From contig NC_079518.1 in the NCBI RefSeq assembly GCF_000801105.2, forward strand, positions 21,866,800-21,930,799: a stretch of DNA of 64,000 nucleotides, written 5' to 3'. The DNA comes from Raphanus sativus. Lineage: Eukaryota > Streptophyta > Magnoliopsida > Brassicales > Brassicaceae. This document shows positions 11,977 to 20,842 of this stretch, one piece after another; within the stretch, counting starts at the first letter, position 1; the number at the start of each line of letters is the position of its first letter. The notes beneath the pieces were generated by a model. It was not told the DNA's origin and made no database searches. It saw nothing but the letters and a program-made list of their open reading frames with translations. A program made the translations under genes and the position numbers.

Positions 11977-12718
11977 ATGGCAGGTCTCTGTGTTTTCTTC
12001 AAGAACGTGTTGAACCAATCCAATTCAGAATCTTTTAGCTCGTCCTATGCTTCTGAGATTGACCAAGAACATAAGAACACAGCTTTGTCTCTGATGATGA
12101 TGTCTATAGATTCTAAAGGACATAACTTGGTGGTGAACTCTCTCGCTGAGTCATCAGAAAACAACTATGAGATTCTTGAGATAAAGGCATCTTCAGGGGA
12201 GCAGCTAAAGATGATCTTCACTGTGAAGGATCAGGATTTAAAGACTGATAAAGTTGCTGTTGATGACCAATTGAGATCTACCAATGACGTTGATTCATAT
12301 AGCTCTGATTCTGATTACTTCATGAATTGTCCAAAGAAGTCAGACTCAGATGTCTCGGTTGATATGTCTCAAACGCTGGACTCAACAGGTTCAATAATGG
12401 TGATGAGCTTGAGGTCAAGGAGAGAGCTATGAGCTGCGCAAAAGCAAAAGTGTCTAGTCTTCTTGTGCAGATGCAGACAGCAAGAGTCATAGGTCCGGTG
12501 ATAGCAAATCCCTAATGGTTAAGAAACCAAATGGTGCAAACAAAAACAGCAAAGGTCACGAGTCTCCAATATGTTTCAAGGTGTTCAAATCAGGCCAGAC
12601 TTTTGGTGGTCACAAGAGATCACATTGTTTTGAGAGCCAAGAACACATGATCAAACACAAAGCAGCAGCAGGTATGGCTATCGATCTCAATCTTCCTGCT
12701 CAAGATGTTGATGAATGA
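11977..12718 (+). pseudogene. C2H2-EAR zinc-finger protein relic (ZAT-like)
   Basis: Two frames together resemble a plant C2H2 repressor of the ZAT1/4/9 kind. The first (11977-12432, 151 codons) is Ser/Asp rich, with SSDSDYFMNCPKKSDSDVSV. The second (12515-12718) holds the finger with core QTFGGHKRSH (family core QALGGHKRSH), followed by IDLNLPA, the DLN-type EAR repression motif, near the C-terminus. A shift in frame and a stop lie between 12420 and 12510. The finger reads SPICFKVF where the family has CPICFKVF, so the first zinc-binding Cys is lost. The usual N-terminal finger is not seen. Family assignment is firm for the 3' part; loss of function is inferred from the broken frame and the missing Cys. 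Confidence 0.75.
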
Positions 12719-12944
12719 ATCAAATGTTTTTTTTTATGTTGTCGACTTGTTGAAAGTCTTTTCTAATTAGCTGAAAGTGTTTATATATGGAATAACTGTT
12801 TCTCTGTTTCTTTTTTTTGTTGCAGGATATCTAACAAACTTATTTACTCGAAAGCTTGAGGAAGTATTCTTCAAGAGAAGGAGAAAATCACGTTCTTACT
12901 CTGTTGGAAAAAGTAATCTTGACGTTCTTAAAAAAGACTACTCT

Positions 12945-13306
12945 GAAATTTAAGATCAAAAGATCTAGACTACTCTGAAATTTAAGAAAAAATCTCATCC
13001 AAATCTTTTTTCCTTTTTTTAAATACCACCTATATAAATGAAATTTAGTCCAAATCTCTCCAAACTCCAATATATTTTCAAATCCATTCAAACTTTTAAA
13101 ATCCATGATTCAATACACCCCCCTAAAACTCCATAACTTAAAATATTTTCAATAGCAATGGATTTCAGATATTTTATGAAATGTCAAGTTCAATAACAGT
13201 GGATTCTAAATGAGTTTTTGAAATTCATGTTTGAATAACAGTGAAATTTTCATTTTAATACAAATCGCCTAAAATTCTCAGTTTAATGCACCCCCTTAGA
13301 TGAAGT
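12945..13306. repeat. Dispersed repeat, copy 2 (inverted relative to copy 1)
   Basis: Read on the minus strand it contains GGGGGTGCATTAAACTGAG at the outer edge, GGGGGTGTATTGAATCATGG inside, and the CACTGTTATTCAAACATGAA phrases of the copy at 10975-11390. The two copies bracket the zinc-finger relic in opposite orientation. Confidence 0.6.
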
Positions 13307-13394
13307 TTCTGATTTTTAAACAGTATTTTATTAAGTTTGTTTCTGAATATTAGCTGAGTCCATATTATATATGCTTTTAATCGGGATTTCTATG

Positions 13395-13690
13395 TTTTGC
13401 GAAGTTTGACATACTTCGGAAAACTTTAACTCCAGAGCTTTTGTTAGGTAACTCGTAGGATGACGCTGGATGGTGACGAAGATGAGTTATTTTGCTTCTA
13501 TTTTCCTTGATATCTGTCATACTTGGGAAATTTTGTAATCCATAGCTTTTTATCAGATTCAGAATTCGTAGGATGACGCTGGATGGTGATGACGATGAGT
13601 TCCTTTGCTTCTATAATCTTTCATACTTCTACAAAGTTCTAATCCACAACTTTCGACACCTTTCTCGTAGGATGACACTGAATAAAAAGA
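13395..13690 (+). repeat. Threefold tandem repeat around CGTAGGATGACGCTGGATGG
   Basis: Three units, each with a CATACTT..AAA phrase, an AATCCA / AACTCCA phrase, then CGTAGGATGACGCTGGATGG (the third unit has GACACTGAA) and, in the first two, GATGAGTT. Unit length falls from about 125 to 100 bp. Each unit has an intron-exon look (pyrimidine-rich tract, then GTAGGATGAC), which suggests duplicated exons of a lost gene, but no frame is sustained. Confidence 0.6.
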
Positions 13691-13699
13691 AGTGAGAAG

Positions 13700-14963
13700 A
13701 CATCTTCAGGCGATTCCTAGAGCCAGTATCTCCGCTTTCGTTTGGATCACTCCGGATCAACTCCATTCAAAGGGACCAACAGATTCTTTGTACTAGTTAT
13801 CCTTATTTGATGAATGACTATGGATTCAGTCCACTATAGTTGGTTTTGTTTGATGGTAATAAAGATTATTTCCTTTTCTTCTATTTTCCTTTTCCTCTTG
13901 TATTAGTTAAACCAAAATCTTGTAAATTCATACATTTTCAATAACAAAATGCAAGTTCAACAAATAAATTCATACAAGTTTTACAAGATTCAACAGCAAC
14001 ACCAAATATGAAAGTTTCACTCATACAAGTTTTAAAACAACACAAGTTTAAAAGCCACAAAGTTCAACTCCTAAATTAAAACACACATAAATCACTAAGA
14101 ACAAAAGAAGAGTTCACCAAACAAGATGGTTTCATCAATCTCTTTGACCTTGTCAAGGAGGATTTTGCATTTGTATCATCCACTGAATCTTCTTCAACAT
14201 CCTCCTTTCAAACCCCATGCACTTTCTGCGCGGCTTCCTTCTCCATTGTTACCTTATACAAATCAAACATATTTTTCTCTTCGTTGTACTAGTTGCAGTA
14301 GTTATATTACAAATACATAATCTATTTTCTTCTACTTTTGTGCTTTTTAGTATATATATGTTTATAGTTGTACCAATTAGATTACTATTATCGCAATAAA
14401 CACACAAATTTTTAGTATACTACTCTTCTAAATCTTTTTTCTATTACAACTTTTTCTGCTTCACATCTACCTTTTGGGAGTCAGAAGCAAAAAGATGAAC
14501 ATGGGATTATTCAGAAATTGTATAGAGTAACTTGTACAATTGTAAACAAATCGTTATCCAAATGAACATTATTGAAAACATACTTTTCATGTATTTTGAC
14601 ACATGCTTTTCATATGTACCAAAAAACCAAAAATATTTAAATACGAAAACCTTTTAGAAAAAAATTATCCAAATTTTGACACTAGATTCTTGGATTCTAT
14701 AGGATTTGACAATTGTTTTTTTTGTAACATTTGACAATTGTTTTTGCCAGGCGCAAATTTTACCAAATGATTCATTCATCATTTGCCTTGAAATTTCAAA
14801 ATACAAGAAGTAAAAACATAGAAATATGTAATGATACTAAAGTTAAGGGTAGGACGATTTAGAAAATTTATAAAGTACTAAAAACAAAGAACAACATAGA
14901 AAGATATCAAAATTTCAATCACATCTTTGTCTTTGTATCTTCCTTATTCTCTTCGGGGCTGAT
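13700..14963. other. Spacer downstream of the transporter gene
   Basis: No supported gene. A segment at 14120-14260 read on the minus strand gives a short charged frame (EEDSVDDTNAKSSLTRSKRL) of unknown origin with stops around it. The 3' untranslated region of the transporter probably lies just below 14964, but no clear polyadenylation signal could be chosen. Confidence 0.35.
14704..14745 (-). mobile_element. Micro-insertion with target duplication 1
   Basis: The direct repeat ATTTGACAATTG (14704-14715 and 14729-14740) brackets a T-run plus GTAAC, i.e. on the minus strand GTTAC followed by an A-tract. The pattern is that of an almost completely 5'-truncated LINE or SINE insertion. Confidence 0.5.
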
Positions 14964-17650
14964 TTAGGTATTTGCAGACCCACCGTTAGTTGGTGCTCTC
15001 GAGACATCATGACCGTTCGGTTGTGCTCCCGAGAGATCATGACCGTGCTGTTTGACTACATTAGTGATCGGAAGCTCTTGAGCTACTATTTTCTCATCCA
15101 AGGGATTCACTACATCTTTGCTTTTTCCCCAGACCACACTATATAGTCCAATGACGATGAAAATTGCTCCAATTATACTGCATATTCACAACAGTACCCT
15201 CTAAAACGTTAGTTACTTCTTAATTGTACTTATCTTAATTATTAACATAATAGAAAGAAATCTTAATTACCTTCCTAGGTGGATTTTCTCAGCCAAAACA
15301 AGGGCACCGAGGAATGAAGTAATAACCATACACATAGGACTAAACGACGTCGTAAACACAGGGCCACGTTGCTTTATCACAATGCTTTGTATGTAATACG
15401 CGATGCCTGAACAAACCACTCCCTGAAATATCCCACATAATAATAAGTTTTTTTTATCAAATAATAATAATAAGGTTTATTATACAGAACCCAAGCTTTG
15501 CTACAGAACTAGAGAGGATAGAGACACTGATTATATGCTTTCCAGAGTTCAAGATTTCCTACATTCCTAGAACGTGAAACCAGATTTTATATTTTTTAGC
15601 TAAAAAAGCTAGATCCTTCCATAGAAAGTTATATTTTATTGGTTGTTCTATTCCGGTCTGGTTACCTAAACCACCTCGAGTAATAGAATAGCCTTTTGCC
15701 GTAAAAAAAAAAAAATACAGAACTCATTAAAATTAATCAGTGACTAATAGATGATTAACTTACGGAGTAAACGGCTGCGAGCGTCCCGGAATCCATGCCG
15801 ATTTTCCAGGCGCTCAAGTCCCGGACAAATATCATCGAAACGGCAAAATTTAAGATCGATCCGATCCCACATATCAACGTCACGAGGGATAACTCAGCCG
15901 GGTAAAGTTTTAACGTGAACGACTGAAAACAGAAAATTATTTTGATAATTTATAAAACCGTATAATGCATGTTTGTTGAATTTTTATTTAAAAGATTAAT
16001 TAATTAGTTATAGTTACCTGTAAAATGAAGAAAGCAGCCCAAGTGGAGATACTTCCCATGATGGCTAAGGTTCCGGTGACCCAGTGCTGGCCAGTGGCTG
16101 TGGTTGAGCCACCGTGGAAGGAAGAATGTGCAGCTTTCACGATTTCGATGGCCGGACCTTTGTACAAAGTCATTACCATAGCTCCTCCCAACGTTATTAC
16201 CGTTCCTACAACTTTTGCAATACTGTGTATCTTTTTAAAGTTCACTGTCTCAAGCCTGATTTATATGGAAATTTAGCGTTAGAACAACATTTTTTTTTGT
16301 TAAAACGTTAGAACAATTAATCTTAATCATTTAAACAGATGTTTATACATTATTTTAAAAGTTAACTAGACATATCAATATTTCAAAATAATAAATTGCA
16401 TATTTAATCTCTCTAAGCAGAAGACAATTTACTGAAGTTTTAAGGTACCTGAAAATGAGGGCGAGGATGAAGGTGACGGCTGGAAGTGCATTGGTAAAGG
16501 CAGAAGTGTACGATGCTGACGTGGATTTCAATCCTATGTAGTAGAAGTTCTGGTCCATAAGAGGTCTGGAATCATATAACCAAACATTTACTTTATTATT
16601 ATGATAGCCTTTTCACATCATCTTTTGGTTTGTATAATTAAGTAGATTGCTTTTTCCAGAGATGAAAAGGAAACGTTTACGTAGGATAGCACAAATCAGT
16701 TTTCACATTAAAGATGTTTGTTGTGGATGATGATCTCATTTCCAATATCCAACACAATACGTATTTCATCATTTTTACTATATCACTGTAGAAGTCTGGA
16801 TCCGAATAGTAAATTATGAAACGCTTATATTTATTTCTAATGGATGTTTTTAAATAAAAATGATAAATTATTTTGTTAATCAGTTTTAAAAAATGAAACT
16901 GTGTGAGTATTTCTTCTCTCTACCCGAACTAGCGGCCAGATATAAGAATTTAACGTACCAAACTTATGAATTTTGCATCACAACTATTAATCCATAAGTA
17001 TCTTGCTCTAACCATTTTATAAGATTTATTGAAGGACTCGTATATAAATAAAACGAAAATAGTATTTTCTATAATGAAAGCCTTACTTAGTAACCATGTA
17101 TGTTCATCAGAATGTGTATATTATTTGATAAAATTTAAAACATGGTTCATTGAATGCGTTCATATATGTACATATGTATCTGATCAATATATATTTCTAT
17201 ACACATATATGTTATATCGCAATCACTAAAAATTTTAAAGTTATTGAACCACACTTTCTAACTGTAAAGGAAAAGATGGCTTCTTAATGAAAGGGACTTA
17301 CTCTAGTATTCCAAGAGCAAGAAGCCTATAGAAAATTGGTAGTGTCATCTTAGGCCTAATTTTCCTGCAAACACAATGATTAAGAGAAGTAATCTATGGA
17401 GTTACATTTTGATATGTAGTTGCGTAGATATATTCTTGTACTGATTGATACGATACCTCTCGAAAACTAGAGCAAAAGGAGCCATGACTAGCGTGGCAAC
17501 TATATGACGGTATGTGGCAAGGACCCAATGGTCCATGCCATGCTTGAAAGAGACCATGGTGATGATGTACATGCCTGCATACCCAAATTGCAATGATATT
17601 ATCGCTAATATCGGCTTCAATTTCTCCATGCTACCACTTCCACCTTTCAT
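14964..17650 (-). CDS. WAT1-related transporter (UMAMIT / nodulin MtN21 family)
   Basis: Seven exons on the minus strand, all with GT-AG borders and compatible phases: 17457-17650, 17302-17364, 16449-16565, 16018-16255, 15764-15922, 15271-15422, 14964-15177. Together they make 1,137 nt, or 378 residues, the usual size for this family. The start MKGGSGSMEKLKP leads into the first membrane helix. Diagnostic motifs follow: YRHIVAT, LEPLMDQNFYYIGLK, SYTSAFTNALPAVTFILA, AFFILQ, GVVCSGIAYYIQ and GPVFTTSFSPMCMVI, then the closing VVWGK. These make two EamA repeats of about five helices each and a hydrophilic tail. Family members move amino acids or related solutes across plasma or vacuolar membranes. 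From memory it is closest to Arabidopsis SIAR1/UMAMIT18 or UMAMIT17; substrate is not proven here. A LINE fragment sits in intron 5 and a micro-insertion in intron 3, without touching splice sites. No stops or frameshifts: it appears functional. Confidence 0.95.
15491..15714 (+). mobile_element. 5'-truncated LINE 3' end inside transporter intron 5
   Basis: The segment aligns throughout with the reverse complement of 33555-33780, the RNase H C-terminal part and 3' tail of the larger LINE in this window. It ends in GCCGT plus an A-run of 13, and is flanked by ATACAGAAC on both sides (15482-15490 and 15715-15723). This is a classic short insertion by target-primed reverse transcription, in antisense to the host gene and clear of both splice sites. 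Confidence 0.9.
16277..16316 (-). mobile_element. Micro-insertion with target duplication 2 (transporter intron 3)
   Basis: The direct repeat CGTTAGAACAA (16277-16287 and 16306-16316) brackets 18 bases consisting of a T-run and GTTAAAA. Read on the minus strand this is a few bases followed by an A-tract. Confidence 0.5.
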
Positions 17651-17739
17651 CTTTGTTTTTGATTAGTATTTTAACACTCAATAAATCGATACTTTATCTC
17701 TAGTTATATAACATGTATAGAGGATCTCTGCCCTACTCC

Positions 17740-17750
17740 CTTTATATAGA
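17740..17750 (-). promoter_or_regulatory. TATA box of the transporter gene
   Basis: On the minus strand CTATATAAAGGG lies about 90 bp upstream of the ATG at 17650. This puts a start site near 17710 and a leader of roughly 60 bases. It is the only good TATA match close to the start codon. Confidence 0.6.
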
Positions 17751-18604
17751 GGAGAGATGTTTGATGAGTGATGAGATAAGCTCAATTTGCTTGAGGCAGG
17801 CAAAACCTAATGGAGAATGACTCCTTTTTATTGTCGAGCAAAAGTTGGATTAAAAGATATACTCATTATTTTGTTCACTCAATAATACGTCTACGTATCT
17901 TTTTTGGAATATTTTAATGCACTACAGTTAGAGATATGAATAAGTAACAGAGAAATATGTATCTTACATATTTTACTTTTAAATATGCATGTCAGCATAT
18001 CGTTATGAGAATTCATTTTAGAATTTTTTTCTATCTCTCCTTTTTCTTTAATTGACTTTCGAATTAAGAAATTTGATGCACGCAGTTAATTATATTATTC
18101 CTTTCAATGCGTAACACGTGTTTGCATTATATCAAAGTTGATATATATCACATAGTTTTCTCCATGTATATGATATCAAGTAGTAGGTGGTAGGCTGATT
18201 GTGTGTGCATAACAATAGAGTACACAAAAATATTTGTAATGACCTCCAGATTTCTATCTAGTAATTTTTTATTCTTCCAGAAACAAGTACTTTTCTTGTC
18301 ATTCTATTAATTCGTTACGGGTAAATAAAAACAGCAATGTTATTCTTTCAGAAAAAAATAATTTCTCATTCTATCAACTCTTCACAGTGTTTTCCAAACT
18401 ATAGTGTAACTTGAATCATAACAGTGTTATAACTTTTTTTTTTTTGAAAAGAACAGTGTTATAACTTTTCGATAACAAAAGACAATGTTGTAACAAAAAA
18501 ATTGAAGAACTTTATGGTATTCTGTAGAGTTTAATTAAGCAATGATCTCTGACAAAAAAGTAAGCAGTGAATTTTTATAATTGCCGATACCTGTGGGAAG
18601 TTGC
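17751..18604. other. Upstream intergenic region of the transporter
   Basis: AT-rich, no gene. It holds the transporter's distal promoter. A CACGTG G-box core is present at about 18116-18121 (AACACGTGTTT), which could serve light or stress regulation, although distance makes this speculative. A micro-insertion (18420-18469) lies here, and the unique DNA ends at the Cassandra insertion site GTTGC. Confidence 0.4.
18420..18469 (-). mobile_element. Micro-insertion with target duplication 3
   Basis: The direct repeat AACAGTGTTATAACTTTT (18420-18437 and 18452-18469) brackets a T-run plus GAAAAG, i.e. CTTTTC followed by an A-tract on the minus strand. The same inner bases occur at 52420-52437 between a different duplication. 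Confidence 0.6.
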
Positions 18605-18641
18605 TGTAACGCCCCGATCCGCCTACGATTAATGGGCCATC

Positions 18642-19232
18642 TGAAGATGTATGGGAAGACGATGCTGTAGCAGAGCTGAAGTAGTTCATGAAGTGTGACA
18701 TGAACTACTACATCAGAGAGGCGGTTCGTGAGAAGCACGTATCAAGACCGATGCATTAAAAGAAGATTTAATGAAGAGGGACATTAAAGGAAGACTTGAA
18801 GAAGAAGCAATCGATCTAAAGAGAAAAGGAAGATTGGCTTATTCGCTGAAGTAGAAGAAATGGAAAGTTTCCATTGGGTAGATAGATTAGATCTAGGGCT
18901 TCCTCAAAGATATATAAAGGAAGCGTTGGCACTGTGTTGCCGTTTAACACACAGGGAGAGCTTTTAGCAATAGAGAGTTTTGTACGTCCTAAGAAGGAGA
19001 AGCAAAGCATCTAGGGGTTAAGAGCTTAGGTGGTTCAGAGTCTGTCTTAGATCTCTGAACGAGTTGACTAGCAAACAAGTCGAGGTTTGTCTTGAGCTTG
19101 TTTGATTTATTGCTTTTAAGAAGAACTTGTAAGAGCTTTTGAAAGAATAAATATAGTCGTATTTCTTGGAATTGAATAACCATGTACTACTGTGTGTTCT
19201 ACATAGTGTAGCTTGCTTATCTTACATTAACA
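18642..19232 (+). repeat. Copia 5' LTR
   Basis: Begins TGAAGATGTATGG and ends TTACATTAACA. TATATAAAG near 18910 is a likely TATA box, putting the transcript start around 18940. AATAAATATA near 19147 may be a polyadenylation signal. It is 591 bp, the same length as the 3' LTR. Confidence 0.95.
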
Positions 19233-19234
19233 AT

Positions 19235-19246
19235 TGGTATCAGAGC
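19235..19246 (+). other. Copia primer binding site
   Basis: TGGTATCAGAGC, complementary to the 3' end of plant initiator methionine tRNA, begins two bases after the 5' LTR end. Confidence 0.9.
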
Positions 19247-19294
19247 AGGTATTTGTGCTTTGTTTATTTAAACAGGTAGATCCTGCGGAGTAAG

Positions 19295-20842
19295 ATGGAT
19301 AGCTATCGCGAGTTGGTGATAAGTTCCAAGGTGATCCTTGAAGTAGGAAACTATGGATTCTGGAAGGCGCGCATGAAGGCTACAATCAAGGGTATTGACC
19401 CATTGGCGTGGAAGGCTGTGGAATCTGGTTGGAAATCACCTGTTGCAAGAGCCGAGGATGGGACAGACGTTCCAAAACTGGAGGAGCTCTGGACTGATGA
19501 TGAGAACAAGATGGCTAAGTTCAATGCTCGTGCACTAACTGTCATACATTACAGTGTAGCAAGGAAGCAGTTTGAACTAATTCAAGGATGCGAGGCAACA
19601 AAGGATGCATGGGATATTCTGCAGAAGCATTTTGAAGGAACCTCAAAGGTTCAGAGTTCTAGAAAGGATATGCTTGCAACAAGATTTGAAGAGCTAAAGA
19701 TGGAAGAGAATGAATCTGTTGGAGATTTCAGCTCAAAGATTAGCTCACTGGCACAAGAAGCACTTACGCTTGGGAAGAAATACAAAGAGAAGAAACTTGT
19801 GAAGAAGTTCCTGAGGTGCTTGCCGTCTAAGTTCATGGCATACAAAGCAGCTATGACCGTCTCCTGTAACACTGACGAGATGACATTTGATGAAGTGGTT
19901 GGAATGTTACAAGCTCATGAGATGGAAGTGGCTGGTGTGTCTGGTGGAATGAAGGAAAAATGAATTGCGCTTGCATCAGTTGAAAAGGAGCATATGGATG
20001 ATAACGACCCTGTGAGTCTTCTGGTCAGAAGGTTTGATAGAGCTCTACGAAAAGTGGAGAATGGGCAGAAGAAGTTTGGCCAAGGTAGGAAGACGTCTGA
20101 GCCAGAGAAGAACTACAGGAAGAATGATGCTAAGTGCTATGAATGCAAGGGGTATGGTCACTTTCGAACTGAGTGTCCCACAGTGAAAAGAAGAGAGATT
20201 CAGTGTCATAACTGCAAGGGATATGGACACACTCAAGCTGAGTGCGAGTCGGATGGTAGGAGAAAGCCAGAAAAGTCCATGATTGGAATCAATGACAGCG
20301 AGTCCGACAGCGAAAGTGAAGAGGAAGTGAACAATTTTATGGCGTTTCTAGGAATCGTGGAGTGTGAGTCAGGATCTGAGAGTGATGCTGAGCAAGAAAA
20401 TGACTTAGATGAAAGCTACAAGGAAGTTCGAGAGACGCTAGTGAAGCTGGGAACGGAGAATCTGGCATTGGCTAAAGAGAAGGCACGACTGGAAGTTGAA
20501 GTACAAGTGTTGAAGGATGACCTCAACAGAGAAGCTGAGTTGGCTAAGGAAAGTGTGAACCTGATCAAAGAAAAATTGGTCCTGTCTAAGCAAGCGGACG
20601 AGCTCAGAGAAGAGTTACTGGCTGAAAGAAAGAAAGCAGCTGATCTTCAAGCTGAATTAGATCAGCAATATCGGAAGATTAAGATGCTCACGGGAACCAA
20701 GCAACTTGAAAAGATTCTGAGCAGTGGAAGAACTGAAAACTCATTGATGGGACTTGGTTACACTGGAAGACAGAGCAGCTCAACAGGTACAACGCGCTTT
20801 GTGTCTGGAGGTTTTGCGCATGCTGGGTTTTGCGCATGCTGA
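19295..20842 (+). pseudogene. Copia gag, interrupted by one stop
   Basis: The ATG at 19295 lies 62 bases after the LTR. Residues 1-222 match the copia capsid type (NYGFWKARMKATIKGIDP near the start, AWDILQKHFEGTSKVQ, LVKKFLRCLPSKF). An in-frame TGA at 19961-19963 stops it, and the same frame resumes to 20842. The second part has two CCHC zinc knuckles, CYECKGYGHFRTEC and CHNCKGYGHTQAEC (about 20132-20250), which bind RNA, then an acidic stretch and a long coiled coil (about 20400-20700). A third CCHC motif lies past the frameshift in the pol frame (20883-20924). A single premature stop in an otherwise intact frame suggests recent mutation. Confidence 0.9.
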
